From: Gaiellasilicea sp963784895
Lineage (GTDB): Bacteria; Actinomycetota; Thermoleophilia; Gaiellales; Gaiellaceae
DNA length: 64,000 nt
NCBI GenBank assembly: GCA_963784895.1
Contig: CAWATM010000003.1
Coordinates: forward strand, 34,291 to 98,290
Direction of reading: 5' to 3'
The notes beneath the pieces are model-generated. The model did no database searches. It saw only the letters and a list, made by a program, of their open reading frames with translations, and was not told where the DNA came from. This document shows positions 14,350-23,561 of this stretch, in pieces. The first letter of the stretch is position 1. Every line of letters begins with the position of its first letter. The position numbers and the translations under genes were made by a program.

Positions 14350-17201
14350 CCGCTGCGGCGCTGACCCTGGTCGCGCTGCTGTCGCTGCCGTTCCTCGCGA
14401 TCCTCGTGCGCCGGCCCGTCCTCAGGCGGCTGGCGCTCCGGAACGCGTTGCGCCGACCGCGAGAGGCCGCGCTCGTCGTCCTCGGCTCGCTCCTCGGCGC
14501 CGCGATCATCACCGGCTCGATGGTGGTGGGCGACACGATGAGCACGTCGATCCGTCACGTCGCGCACACGCACCTCGGTCCGATCGACGAGCTCGTCTCG
14601 GCCCGCGGCCCGCGGGAGCAGCAGCTGTTGCTGCGGGCGCTGCACACACTCCCGCGCCGGGATGTCGACGGCGTGCTCGCGTTCGCCACCATCGATGCCG
14701 CCGCGACGTCGACGGGACCGCACGTGCTGGCGGCACCCCGCTCGCAGGTGATCGCGGTCGACTTCGCCGCCGCGCGGAGGTTCGGTCGCGACCCGGCGTC
14801 GACGGGCATGAGCGGCCCGACGCCGGGGCTCGGTCGCGCTGCGGTCACCGCTGACCTCGCGCGCTCGCTCGAGCTCCGGATCGGCGGCCGTGTCGCCGTC
14901 TACGCCTACGGACGCCGGACGACCCTCGTCGTCGACCGGATCCTGCCGCGGCGCGGGATCGCCGGCTTCTGGCTCGGCGTCGAGCAGGAGGCGAACAATG
15001 TGCTCGTCTCCTGGCCGACGTTCGAGCGGATCGAGGTCGGCAGCGGCGGCGCCCCGCCGAATTGGACCGTCGCGGTCTCCAACCTTGGCGGCGTCGAGAG
15101 CGGCGCTGCCCGGACCGACGCGGTCGTGCGCCAGATCGAGACGGCGGTTGCGTCGACGGGCCTCGAGGCGGCGGTCTACACGGCGAAGCAGACCTCGCTC
15201 GACACCGCGGACGCGGTCGGCAAGGGATTCGAGTCGATGTTCACCGCCACCGGTAGCTTCGGCGTCCTCGCCGGGCTGCTTCTGCTCGTCAACCTGTTCG
15301 TGATGCTCGCGGCGGAGCGAAAGACCGAGCTCGGGATGGCGCGCGCGATCGGGATGCGGCGCTCGCAGCTCGTCGGCGCGTTTGCCACCGAGGGCTGGCT
15401 CTACGCCCTCGTCGCGGCGGTGCTCGGGGTCGTCGTCGGAATCGGGCTCGGGCGGGCGCTCGTGGCCGTGTCGGCGCGGATCTTCTCGACCGAGCACAAC
15501 CGCTTCGACCTCTACTTCACGCTCGAGCCGGCGAGCCTCGCGCTCGCGTTCGCGATCGGCTTCGTCGTCGCACTGGTGACGATCGTCGGCACGAGCCTGC
15601 GCGTGAGCAGGCTCAACATCATCCGGGCGATCCGCGACCTCCCGGAGCCGCCGCCGAGGCGGCGCGTTCGCCGGCTCGTCCTCGCCGGCGTCGCCGCCGC
15701 AGCCGGCATCGCCGTGACCGTGCCGGCCCTCTCCTCCCAGAACGGCTACGCGCTCCTGCTCGGACCGACGCTCGCCGTCGCCGGACTGGCGCCGTTCGCC
15801 GCGCGCCTGATCGGCGCATCGGCCGCGAACACGCTGGCATCCACCCTCGTCGTTCTCTGGGGCTGCTCGCTCTTCGCGCTCGTCCCGGACTCGACGAAGG
15901 GCGCCGGAATGATGCTCTACGTCGCCCAGGGAGTGGTGCTGACGGCGGCGGCGGTGACGCTCGTGTCGGTGCAGCAGGAGCGGCTCAGCCGGGTGCTCCG
16001 GGGGCTGACCGGAGGCCGCTCGCTCTCGCTCAGGCTCGGGCTCGCCTACCCGCTGGCCCGGCGGTCGAGGACGGGGCTGACGATCGCGATGTACGCGCTC
16101 GTCGTCTTCATCCTCACCTTCATCACGTCGCTCGCCCACATGATCGACGCGCAGGTCGACACCGCGAGCGCTTCTGTGCGAGGCGGGTACGACGTCATCG
16201 TCACCTCGAGCGCCGCCAACCCCGTGCGGGCACGGCAGGTGGCACAGCTCGACGGGGTCGAGAGCGTCGCGCCGCTCGCGCGCGCGACCGGGCTCTTCCG
16301 GGTCGACGCCATTGAGGACGCCGTGCCCTGGGGCATGACCGCGTTCGACGAGGCGTTCGTGCGCGGCGGGCCGCCCGCGCTCGACGATCGCGGCGCCTAC
16401 CCGACCGACCGGGCCGCGTGGGAGGCGGTGCTGAGAGATCCGAGCCTGGCGATCGTGGACACCGCGTTCCTGCAGGCGAGCGGAGGCCCGCCGAGCTTCA
16501 CCGCCGAGCCGGGGACGAGGATTCGCGCCCAGGATCCGTACACGGGCCGTACGCGGGTGCTGACCGTGGCAGCGCTCGCGCCGGTCGACTACTTCATCGA
16601 GACGGGGGTCTTCTACGGCGCCGACGGAGCGCGGACGCTGTTCGGCTACCAGCTCGCCCGCGACCGGCTCTACGTCGGCCTGCGGCCCGGGCTGGACGCG
16701 GACGACTTCGCTGCGGACGTGCAGTCGACGTTCCTCGTCAACGGCACCGAGGCGGTCGCGATCGACACGATCATGGCGGAGGGGTTCACGATGACCCGCC
16801 AGATCTTCCAGCTCTTCGAGGGCTACTTGGCGATGGGCCTGATCGTCGGGATCGCCGGCACCGCGGTCGTGATGATCCGGGCGGTGCGCGAGCGGCGCCG
16901 GCAGATCGGGACGCTGCGCGCGCTCGGCTTCGGCAAGCAGGCGGTCGGCCGCAGCTTCGCGGTCGAGACGGGCGTCGTCGCGATCGAGGGAACGGTGATC
17001 GGCGCCGTGCTCGCGCTCGTCACGCTCTACGACATCGTCGCGCTCAGCGACTCCTTCGGGGACATGCGCTTCTCGATCCCGTACGCCTCGCTCGGCATCC
17101 TGCTCGCCGGCACCGTCGCGGCCTCGCTGCTGGCGACGGTCTGGCCGACGGTTTCCGCCAGCCGGATCCGGCCCGCCGTTGCACTCCGCATGACCGACTG
17201 A
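14346..17201 (+). CDS. ABC transporter permease, FtsX type
   Basis: A 951-residue membrane protein with an N-terminal helix, a large outer domain, a first FtsX core near residues 300-430 (ERKTELGMARAIGMRRSQLV), a central block of helices, a second outer domain, and a C-terminal FtsX core at about 810-945 (RRRQIGTLRALGFGKQAVGR). ATGA overlap with the ATPase makes them one transporter. Proteins of this layout move lipids, lipoproteins or peptides out of the membrane. It is the last gene of the operon that starts at 11724. Confidence 0.85.
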   Translation: MTAAALTLVALLSLPFLAILVRRPVLRRLALRNALRRPREAALVVLGSLLGAAIITGSMVVGDTMSTSIRHVAHTHLGPIDELVSARGPREQQLLLRALHTLPRRDVDGVLAFATIDAAATSTGPHVLAAPRSQVIAVDFAAARRFGRDPASTGMSGPTPGLGRAAVTADLARSLELRIGGRVAVYAYGRRTTLVVDRILPRRGIAGFWLGVEQEANNVLVSWPTFERIEVGSGGAPPNWTVAVSNLGGVESGAARTDAVVRQIETAVASTGLEAAVYTAKQTSLDTADAVGKGFESMFTATGSFGVLAGLLLLVNLFVMLAAERKTELGMARAIGMRRSQLVGAFATEGWLYALVAAVLGVVVGIGLGRALVAVSARIFSTEHNRFDLYFTLEPASLALAFAIGFVVALVTIVGTSLRVSRLNIIRAIRDLPEPPPRRRVRRLVLAGVAAAAGIAVTVPALSSQNGYALLLGPTLAVAGLAPFAARLIGASAANTLASTLVVLWGCSLFALVPDSTKGAGMMLYVAQGVVLTAAAVTLVSVQQERLSRVLRGLTGGRSLSLRLGLAYPLARRSRTGLTIAMYALVVFILTFITSLAHMIDAQVDTASASVRGGYDVIVTSSAANPVRARQVAQLDGVESVAPLARATGLFRVDAIEDAVPWGMTAFDEAFVRGGPPALDDRGAYPTDRAAWEAVLRDPSLAIVDTAFLQASGGPPSFTAEPGTRIRAQDPYTGRTRVLTVAALAPVDYFIETGVFYGADGARTLFGYQLARDRLYVGLRPGLDADDFAADVQSTFLVNGTEAVAIDTIMAEGFTMTRQIFQLFEGYLAMGLIVGIAGTAVVMIRAVRERRRQIGTLRALGFGKQAVGRSFAVETGVVAIEGTVIGAVLALVTLYDIVALSDSFGDMRFSIPYASLGILLAGTVAASLLATVWPTVSASRIRPAVALRMTD

Positions 17202-17232
17202 GCCCGCGCACTCGCCCGCAACGGCATCCGCA

Positions 17233-17247
17233 TTCTCCCGCAGGCAG
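17233..17247 (+). promoter_or_regulatory. Candidate stress-regulon motif, degenerate copy
   Basis: TTCTCCCGCAGGCAG resembles the TTCYCCGCAGGCGA sites at 21532 and 28445 with one extra C. It ends 84 bases before ATG 17332, a spacing close to the 80 bases at the 21.5-kb site. Part of it overlaps one arm of a GCAGGTTC/GAACCTGC inverted pair (17244-17251 and 17288-17295). Confidence 0.3.
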
Positions 17248-17331
17248 GTTCCGCGCCCGCGCTGATGGCGGCTGCCGCGCGATCGGCGAACCTGCGGCCA
17301 TCGCATGAGGCAAACCGGAAGGGAGACGGAG

Positions 17332-17904
17332 ATGAAGAAGTGGTTCGCATACGGAGGGATCGCAGCCAGTGTGATCCTCGTGGCCTTCGGGGCCGGCGCG
17401 ATCGCGATCGGCGTCAACGGCTACAACGAGGTGCGCGACGAGCTCGCCGCCCAGAAGATCGTCGCCGGCGACGACGCCGCCGAGCTGACGGACGGCAGGC
17501 TCCAGCCGGGCGAGGAGATCACGACCGGCGCCGAGGCGCGCGCCTTCGCGGACATCATGGAGCACCACACGCTCGATGCCACCCAGGGCAAGCGGTATGC
17601 CGAGATGGGCCGCTTCCTGACGGCGGACGGCACGGACACGAGCGACGAGGCGCTCGCGGCGAAGACGCCGGAGGGCCGCCCGGTCGAGAACGGGCTGCGC
17701 AACATGTGGGTGACCGAGACGGCGCTCACGACCGCGCTCAACACGGCCTTCTTCGCCGAGCGCGTCGCGGTCTTCTCGATCGTCATGGGCGCGGCGCTGC
17801 TGCTCACGGGCATCGGCTTCTTCGTCCTGACCCTCGGCGGCGCGCTCGGGATCGTCGCGATCCCGCGCCGGCAGAAGTCGATGGACACCGCCGCGGCTCT
17901 CTAG
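17332..17904 (+). CDS. Two-helix membrane protein of the stress locus
   Basis: A 190-residue protein with helices near each end (GGIAASVILVAFGAGAIAIG and VFSIVMGAALLLTGIGFFVL) and a polar outer loop of about 110 residues between. The loop holds ITTGAEARAFADIMEHHTLD, which has a conserved look, but I cannot name a family. AAGGGAGACGGAG precedes ATG 17332; an in-frame ATG at 17305 has no ribosome site. It is the first gene of a three-gene unit with a MgtE-like transporter and a protein acetyltransferase-type enzyme, joined by TAGTG and TAATG overlaps. Confidence 0.7.
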   Translation: MKKWFAYGGIAASVILVAFGAGAIAIGVNGYNEVRDELAAQKIVAGDDAAELTDGRLQPGEEITTGAEARAFADIMEHHTLDATQGKRYAEMGRFLTADGTDTSDEALAAKTPEGRPVENGLRNMWVTETALTTALNTAFFAERVAVFSIVMGAALLLTGIGFFVLTLGGALGIVAIPRRQKSMDTAAAL

Positions 17905-18857
17905 TGCCGCAGCAGCACAGCATCAACGAGCGGGCCGTACCGGCCCGCTCGTTGCCGTTGCAGGTCTCGTCGACCGTCGCCGAGGCCCGCGCGGAGGTCG
18001 GCCGGGGCCCGCAGCGGGGACCCGACGTGCCCGTCTGCTTCGGCGAGCGGCTCGTCGGGGTGGTCGCGGTCGAGCGGCTCCTCGACGCACGAGCGGACGC
18101 GACCCTCGCGTCCATGGTCGACCGGGCAGTCGTCGTCGCGCCGCCGGACCAGGACGACGAGCGCAGCGCGCTCCTCGCCGCGAAGAGCGGCGCGCGCAGC
18201 GTCGCGGTCGTCGACGCCGACGGGCGGCTTGTGCGGATGCTGCCGCCGGAGCACTTGATCGCCGTGCTGAACGAGGAGCACGAGGAGGATCTGGCCCGGC
18301 TCGGCGGCTTCGTCGCGCGCAGCGGCCAGGCGCGCCACGCGGCCGAGGAGAGCGTCGCCCTGCGGCTCTGGCACCGGTTGCCCTGGCTTGCGCTCGGCCT
18401 CCTCGGCGCGATGCTCTCCGCGGGTCTCGTCGCCGCCTTCGAGGACGACCTCCGGCGCCAGGTGCTGCTGGCGTTCTTCGTCCCCGCCGTCGTGTACATG
18501 GCGGACGCGGTCGGGACGCAGACGGAGACGCTCGTGATCCGGGGAATGGCCCTCGGCGTGTCGCTGCGTTCGATCGCGCGCCGCGAGCTCGCGACGGGCG
18601 CGATCATCGGCTGCCTGCTCGCGGTCGTCTTCTTCGTCTTCTGCCAGGCGCTCTGGGGCGAGCCCCGCGTGGCCGCGGCGGTCGCGATCGCGCTGCTCGT
18701 CAGCGCCTCGGTCGCCACGGTGATCGCGATGTCGCTCCCCTACCTGCTGCAGCGCCTCGGCCGTGATCCCGCGTACGGCTCGGGGCCGCTCGCGACGGTG
18801 ATCCAGGACCTGCTCTCGGTCGCTGCCTACTTCGGCGTCGCGGCGGTGCTGGTCTAA
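17904..18857 (+). CDS. MgtE-like divalent cation transporter with CBS region
   Basis: Up to 317 residues. The first half resembles a CBS pair (VCFGERLVGVVAVERLLDAR and SVAVVDADGRLVRMLPPEHL). The second half is a five-helix MgtE C-terminal domain with the filter-like block VGTQTETLVIRGMALGVSL. The long N-terminal MgtE_N domain of full-size (about 450-residue) MgtE is missing. It would move Mg2+ or a related ion across the membrane. GTG 17904 overlaps the previous stop (TAGTG), but a perfect hairpin covers codons 8-17, so a TTG start near 17952 is possible. It overlaps the next gene as TAATG. Confidence 0.75.
   Translation: MPQQHSINERAVPARSLPLQVSSTVAEARAEVGRGPQRGPDVPVCFGERLVGVVAVERLLDARADATLASMVDRAVVVAPPDQDDERSALLAAKSGARSVAVVDADGRLVRMLPPEHLIAVLNEEHEEDLARLGGFVARSGQARHAAEESVALRLWHRLPWLALGLLGAMLSAGLVAAFEDDLRRQVLLAFFVPAVVYMADAVGTQTETLVIRGMALGVSLRSIARRELATGAIIGCLLAVVFFVFCQALWGEPRVAAAVAIALLVSASVATVIAMSLPYLLQRLGRDPAYGSGPLATVIQDLLSVAAYFGVAAVLV
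17925..17953 (+). terminator. 12-bp hairpin at a gene junction
   Basis: AACGAGCGGGCC at 17925-17936 pairs perfectly with 17942-17953 around a 5-base loop. It starts 20 bases after the stop of the two-helix membrane protein and lies over the first codons of the MgtE-like gene. It could attenuate read-through between the two genes or hide a start site. Confidence 0.45.
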
Positions 18858-21520
18858 TGGCGCCGATGGCAGCCCGCGAGCCCGTGGACGTGATCCTCCG
18901 GGACGGCGGCACGTTGCGCCTCCGCCCGCCCTCGCGAGCCGACGCCGGCGCCCTACTCGCGTTCTACCGCGCCCTCTCGCAGCAGAGCCTCCACCGCCGC
19001 TTCCACGGGCTGCCGCACCTCGGCCGCCAGCTCGTCGAGTCACTGCTCGAACCGGATTGGACGGAGCGCGGGGCGCTGATCGGAGCCCTCACGGACGGCG
19101 ACGGCGAGCGGATCGTCGCGGTCGGCAACTACGTCCGGCTGCGCGACCCGGCGCTCGCGGAATCGGCGTTCGCGGTCGCCGATGCCGAGCAGGGACGAGG
19201 GATCGGGACGCGGCTGCTGGAGCGGCTCGCCGCGCGTGCGGCCGAGGTGGGAATCGAGCGTTTCGTCGCGGAGGTGCTCCCGGACAACAGATCGATGCTG
19301 GGCGTGTTCGAGCGCGCCGGCTTCGAGCTGAAGCGCGAGCTCTCGGGCGGTGTCGTCGAGGTTCAGTTTCCGATCGCCGCGACCGAGCGCTTCGAGCAGA
19401 GCGTCGAGGCGCGCGACCACACGGCGGTCGTCGCGTCCCTGCGGCCGTTCTTCGAGCCGACGAGCGTCGCTGTCGTCGGCGCCTCGCCGCGGCGCGGCAC
19501 GATCGGGGGCGAGCTCTTCCGCAACGTGCTCGAGGCGGACTTTGCCGGCGCCGCCTACCCGGTCAACCCGAAGGCGGCGCCCGTCGCCGGCGTCCGCGGC
19601 TACGCGTCTGTCTCCGAGATCCCCGACCCGGTCGACCTGGCGGTGATCTCGGTGCCGGGTGAGCACGTGCTCGGCGCCGTCGAGGACGCGCTTCGCAGCG
19701 GCGTCCGCGCGCTCGTCGTCATCTCGGCCGGCTTCGCCGAGGTCGGCAGCGACGGCGCGGCGCGGCAGGAGCAACTGCTCGCGCTCGTCCGGGCGCACGG
19801 CGCTCGGCTGATCGGCCCCAACTGCCTCGGGATCGCCGCTGCGGCGCCGCGGCTGAATGCGACGTTCGCCGCCCGCTCGGCGCCGCCGGGGAACATCGGC
19901 TTCTCCTCGCAGTCGGGCGCGCTCGGGCTGGCGCTGCTCGAGGCGGCCGACGCTCGCGGTCTCGGGCTCTCCGCCTTCGTCTCGATCGGGAACAAGGCGG
20001 ACGTCTCCTCGAACGACCTGCTCGAGTGGTGGGAGGACGACGAGGCGACCGACGTCGTCCTCCTCTACGTCGAGTCGTTCGGGAACCCGCGCCGCTTCGG
20101 CCGGCTCGCCCGCCGCGTGGCTCGGAGCAAGCCGATCCTGGCTTTGAAGAGCGGCACCTCGGCTACGGGTCAGCGCGCCGCGAGCTCGCACACGGCGGCG
20201 CTCGCCGGCTCGGAGGCCGGCGTCGATGCGCTCTTCGACCAGGCCGGGGTGATCCGGGCGACCTCGCTCGAGGAGCTGATCGACGTCGCGACATTGCTCT
20301 CCTCGCAGCCCGAGCCGCGCGGAAGGCGCGTCGCCGTGGTCACCAATGCGGGTGGCCTGGGGATCCTGGCCGCGGACGCGTGCGACGCCTCGGGCCTCGA
20401 GTTGCCGACGCTCTCCGACGAGACCGCCGCGCGGCTGCAGGCCTTCCTGCCCGCCGAGGCGAGCGTCGCGAACCCGGTCGATATGCTCGGATCCGCCACG
20501 GCGGCCGCGTACGGGCAGGCGCTGCTCGTCCTGCTCGACGACCCGCACGTCGACGCGGTGCTCGTGCTCTTCGTGCCCGCCGTTTCCGCGACCGCGGACG
20601 AGGTCGCGGTCGCCGTCGACGAGGCGGCGCGAGCCGCAGCGGCCGGCAAGCCCGTGCTCGCGGTCGTGATGAGCTCGGCCGGCGTCCCGGCGGCCCTGCG
20701 CGCAGGGTCCGCGGCCGCGGCGTTCGCCTATCCGGAGTCGGCGGCGCGGGCGCTCGGGCGCGTCGCCGAGCGAGCCGAGTGGCTGCGGCGCCCGCTCGGG
20801 TCGGTGCCGGCGGTCGCCGACATCGACCTGGCCGCCGCCGCGCGCGTGATCGAGCGCGCGCTCGATCACGCGGACGACTCCTGGCTCGAGCCCGGAGAGA
20901 CGCGGAAGCTGCTCCAGGCCTTCGGGCTGCCGCTCGTGCCCGAGCTGGTCGCGGACGGCCCCGATGCGGCGGCTGCTGCAGCGGCCGAGCTCGGCTTTCC
21001 AGCCGTCGTGAAGTCGGCTCTCGCCGGCGCACACAAGACCGAGACCGGCGGGGTGGCGCTCGACCTCGAAGACGAGGCTGCCGTGCGGGCCGCTGCCGAC
21101 CGGATCGGCTACCCCGTCGTCGTCCAGCCGCTGCTCCGCGGCGGCACGGAGCTGCTCGCCGGGCTCGTGCAGGATCCCGTTTTCGGACCGCTCGTCGCCT
21201 TCGGCCCCGGCGGCGTCTTTGCGGAGCTGATCGGTGACGCCAGCCTCCGGATCGCGCCGCTCACCGACCTCGACGCGGAGGAGCTCGTCACGTCGGGAAA
21301 GGCGGGGCGGCTGGTGCGTGGCTTCCGCGGCGCGGCGCCGGTCGATGTGGCTGCGCTCGTCGATCTCGTCCATCGGCTCGGTGCACTCGGGGAGGAGTTG
21401 CCCGCCGTCGCCGAGCTCGACCTGAATCCCGTGCTCGCGTTCGCCGAGCGAGCAGTGGCCGTCGACGCCCGCGTCCGGGTCCGGCGGCCCGAGGAGCGCC
21501 GCCGCGAGAAGAGCTGGTGA
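18857..21520 (+). CDS. GNAT acetyltransferase fused to ADP-forming acyl-CoA ligase
   Basis: The 887-residue protein has an N-terminal GNAT domain (about residues 15-170, acetyl-CoA loop EQGRGIGTRLLERLA), then a CoA-binding Rossmann domain (FFEPTSVAVVGASPRRGTIG), a ligase domain with the phospho-His motif SSHTAALAGSEAG, and a C-terminal ATP-grasp domain (PAVVKSALAGAHKTETGGV). This is the Pat/PatZ-type lysine acetyltransferase layout with the GNAT at the N-terminus, the reverse of the E. coli order. Such enzymes acetylate and inactivate acetyl-CoA synthetase; a catalytically active ligase giving ATP from acyl-CoA is the alternative, supported by the intact His. TAATG overlap couples it to the transporter gene. 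Confidence 0.85.
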   Translation: MAPMAAREPVDVILRDGGTLRLRPPSRADAGALLAFYRALSQQSLHRRFHGLPHLGRQLVESLLEPDWTERGALIGALTDGDGERIVAVGNYVRLRDPALAESAFAVADAEQGRGIGTRLLERLAARAAEVGIERFVAEVLPDNRSMLGVFERAGFELKRELSGGVVEVQFPIAATERFEQSVEARDHTAVVASLRPFFEPTSVAVVGASPRRGTIGGELFRNVLEADFAGAAYPVNPKAAPVAGVRGYASVSEIPDPVDLAVISVPGEHVLGAVEDALRSGVRALVVISAGFAEVGSDGAARQEQLLALVRAHGARLIGPNCLGIAAAAPRLNATFAARSAPPGNIGFSSQSGALGLALLEAADARGLGLSAFVSIGNKADVSSNDLLEWWEDDEATDVVLLYVESFGNPRRFGRLARRVARSKPILALKSGTSATGQRAASSHTAALAGSEAGVDALFDQAGVIRATSLEELIDVATLLSSQPEPRGRRVAVVTNAGGLGILAADACDASGLELPTLSDETAARLQAFLPAEASVANPVDMLGSATAAAYGQALLVLLDDPHVDAVLVLFVPAVSATADEVAVAVDEAARAAAAGKPVLAVVMSSAGVPAALRAGSAAAAFAYPESAARALGRVAERAEWLRRPLGSVPAVADIDLAAAARVIERALDHADDSWLEPGETRKLLQAFGLPLVPELVADGPDAAAAAAAELGFPAVVKSALAGAHKTETGGVALDLEDEAAVRAAADRIGYPVVVQPLLRGGTELLAGLVQDPVFGPLVAFGPGGVFAELIGDASLRIAPLTDLDAEELVTSGKAGRLVRGFRGAAPVDVAALVDLVHRLGALGEELPAVAELDLNPVLAFAERAVAVDARVRVRRPEERRREKSW

Positions 21521-21527
21521 CGGCACC

Positions 21528-21546
21528 GTAGTTCTCCGCAGGCGAA
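21528..21546 (+). promoter_or_regulatory. Candidate stress-regulon motif
   Basis: GTAGTTCTCCGCAGGCGAA contains the imperfect dyad TTCnCC-N3-GGnGAA (21532-21546). An almost identical 18-mer, with one change, occurs at 28441-28458. Both sites are directly downstream of a stop codon and upstream of a stress gene; here the next ATG is 80 bases away. Confidence 0.5.
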
Positions 21547-21626
21547 TCGGGCGCGACGCCGATGTCCCTCTCTCGCCCGCCGGGGATCGTGAGCACACAC
21601 AGCCACGCGACCCGAAGGAGACGTCA

Positions 21627-22055
21627 ATGAGCACGAAGACCCGTGACCTGCGCATCGGCGAGCTGCGTGTCGCGGCCGCGATGCATGCCGGCGTGCACAC
21701 GTGCGACCGCGAGGCGCCGCTCAGCGAGGTCGCCGCCACGATGGCGCGTGAGCTGATCCATTGCGTTGTCGTCGAGAGCGGCAGCGGCGAGAGCGGGCCG
21801 CCTTGGGGGATCGTCTCCGACCTCGATCTCGTGGCGGCGGCGATGGTGCGCGACCTCGACGAGCAGACGGCGGGCGGGTCGGCCGCGACGCCGGTCGTGA
21901 TGGTGGCACCGCACGAGACCCTCCAGCGTGCCGCGCAGCTGATGACCGAGCACGGCAGCTCGCACCTGATCGTCGTCGAACCGCAGCAGCAGCTGCCGAT
22001 CGGCGTCCTCTCGACGATCGACATCGCAGCGCTGCTGGCTCGGCAGGACCGGTGA
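21627..22055 (+). CDS. CBS-domain pair protein
   Basis: A 142-residue protein made of two CBS modules: AAMHAGVHTCDREAPLSEVA leading to WGIVSDLDLVAAAM, and PVVMVAPHETLQRAAQLM leading to IGVLSTIDIAALL. CBS pairs bind adenine nucleotides and report energy charge; stand-alone pairs of this size are typical hypoxia-induced proteins, like mycobacterial Hrp1. AAGGAG lies 7 bases before the ATG. It overlaps the tandem stress-protein gene by 4 bases (GTGA). It opens a four-gene operon. Confidence 0.88.
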   Translation: MSTKTRDLRIGELRVAAAMHAGVHTCDREAPLSEVAATMARELIHCVVVESGSGESGPPWGIVSDLDLVAAAMVRDLDEQTAGGSAATPVVMVAPHETLQRAAQLMTEHGSSHLIVVEPQQQLPIGVLSTIDIAALLARQDR

Positions 22056-22879
22056 GCACGTTCGACAGGGTCGTCTGCGGCGTCGACCACTCCGAGGCCG
22101 GAGTCGCTGCTGCGCGAGTCGCAGGTCTCCTGGCTGCGCCCGCGGGGCGGCTGACTCTCGTCTCCGTCAACGACCCTTCCGTCGCGGTTCACGCCGGGTG
22201 GGCGATGAAGCCGGTGCTCGACGAGCTCGCCGCCGAGGCGCGCTCGGCTCTGGAGCGCGGGCGGTCCGAGGCGGAGGCGATCCACGCGCTCCAGACGCGG
22301 CTTGTCGACGGCGACCCGCTGCACATCCTGCTGGCCGAGGTCGTCCGCCGGGATGCGACGGCGGTCGTCGTCGGCAGCCACGGCATCTCGCGTGCGACCG
22401 GGATCGCCCTCGGCGCCGTCTCGACGTACCTGCTGCACGAGGCGCCCTGCTCGGTGGTGATCGCGCGCGGGACGATCGAGCGCGACCGCTGGCCGCGCCG
22501 AATCGCCGTCGGCGTCGACGGATCGAACGACGCGAGCCTCGCCATGGATGCCGCCCGCGAGCTGAGCAGCCGCTTCGGCTCGGCCGTGCGTGCGGTCGTC
22601 GCGACGAAGGACTCGCACGTCGATGTCGAGGCCGCCATGCGAATCGCCCCGGAGTGCGAGCAGCACGAGGCGGGGGCGCTCGAGGTGCTCAACGTCCAGT
22701 CCGAGGCGTCGGACCTCGTGATCGTGGGCAGCCGCGGCCTGCGAGGTCTTCGCGCGCTCGGGAGTCTGAGCGAACGTCTCGCCCACGAAGCCCGCTGCTC
22801 GGTCCTCGTCGTGCGGAAGACCGACCCCAGCAGTGGACGTGACGCCAACACGAACGGAGGAGACCATGCGCGTACGTGA
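22052..22879 (+). CDS. Tandem-domain universal stress protein
   Basis: The 275-residue protein has two UspA folds. Domain 1 has VVVGSHGISRATGIALGAVS and domain 2 has VIVGSRGLRGLRALGSLSER, both with the ATP-binding glycine pattern. The double-domain form is the one common in DosR-type regulons. GTG 22052 overlaps the CBS gene (GTGA), and its last 14 bases overlap the next CBS/BON gene, so translation is coupled across all three. It acts in the cytoplasm, presumably as an ATP-binding stress regulator. Confidence 0.9.
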   Translation: MSTFDRVVCGVDHSEAGVAAARVAGLLAAPAGRLTLVSVNDPSVAVHAGWAMKPVLDELAAEARSALERGRSEAEAIHALQTRLVDGDPLHILLAEVVRRDATAVVVGSHGISRATGIALGAVSTYLLHEAPCSVVIARGTIERDRWPRRIAVGVDGSNDASLAMDAARELSSRFGSAVRAVVATKDSHVDVEAAMRIAPECEQHEAGALEVLNVQSEASDLVIVGSRGLRGLRALGSLSERLAHEARCSVLVVRKTDPSSGRDANTNGGDHART

Positions 22880-23561
22880 GTTGATGACGGAGCAGGTGCT
22901 GACGATCGGCCCGGAGGCGCCGATCAAGGACGTCGCCAAGATCCTCGTCGAGCACGGGATCTCCGGGCTGCCGGTCTGCGACATCGAGGGCCATGTGCTT
23001 GGTGTCGTCTCCGAGGGCGACATTCTCTTCAAGGAGCACGATCCGACCGAGGGTCACGTCGGTGGCCCGCTCGGGTGGATCGTGGACGGGAGCCCGAACT
23101 ACCAGGGCGCGATCAAGGCGGCGGCTCTGACCGCTGAGAAGGCGATGACCGCGCCTGCGGTGACCGTCGCGCCCTGGGCGTCGGTGGCCGAGGCTGCGCG
23201 GCTGATGTCGGAGCGGCGCGTCAACCGCCTGCCGGTCGTGAAGGACGACCGGCTGGTCGGTATCGTCACCCGCGCCGATCTCGTCCGCGCCTTCACGCGC
23301 GGAGACGATGAGATCGAGAAGGAGATCGTGGACGAGGTGCTCGGACAGACGCTGTGGATCGACCCGGGCAAGGTGACGGTCGACGTCAGCCGCGGCGCGG
23401 TCCGGCTCGACGGGAGGCTGGATACCCGCAGCGACGTCGAGCTGCTCGAGCGGATCGTGACCCGCGTTCCCGGTGTCGTCTCGCTGGCGTCGAGTGTCGT
23501 CTGGCAGGTGGACGACCAAACGCGCAAGGGCCGACGGGCGTTGGAGCAGCCACGGCGATGA
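22866..23561 (+). CDS. CBS pair plus BON domain protein
   Basis: 231 residues: CBS 1 (RELMTEQVLTIGPEAPIKDV to VLGVVSEGDILFKE), CBS 2 (KAMTAPAVTVAPWASVAEAA to VGIVTRADLVRAF) and a C-terminal BON domain (VTVDVSRGAVRLDGRL to VPGVVSLASSVVW). BON domains bind membranes or lipids, so the protein may link nucleotide sensing to the envelope. The ATG has GGAGGAG in front and lies inside the end of the upstream gene. Its stop overlaps the cupin start (ATGA). Confidence 0.9.
   Translation: MRVRELMTEQVLTIGPEAPIKDVAKILVEHGISGLPVCDIEGHVLGVVSEGDILFKEHDPTEGHVGGPLGWIVDGSPNYQGAIKAAALTAEKAMTAPAVTVAPWASVAEAARLMSERRVNRLPVVKDDRLVGIVTRADLVRAFTRGDDEIEKEIVDEVLGQTLWIDPGKVTVDVSRGAVRLDGRLDTRSDVELLERIVTRVPGVVSLASSVVWQVDDQTRKGRRALEQPRR

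Noticed and set aside
13659..17417. 1252-codon minus-strand frame opposite the second ABC exporter
   Set aside because: Same reason: the plus strand has intact Walker and FtsX motifs, and the antisense product is low-complexity.
19040..23032. 1330-codon open frame on the minus strand opposite the Pat, CBS and USP genes
   Set aside because: It is antisense to four clearly recognisable genes, its product is Arg/Gly/Ala-rich without any domain, and long antisense frames are expected at this GC content.
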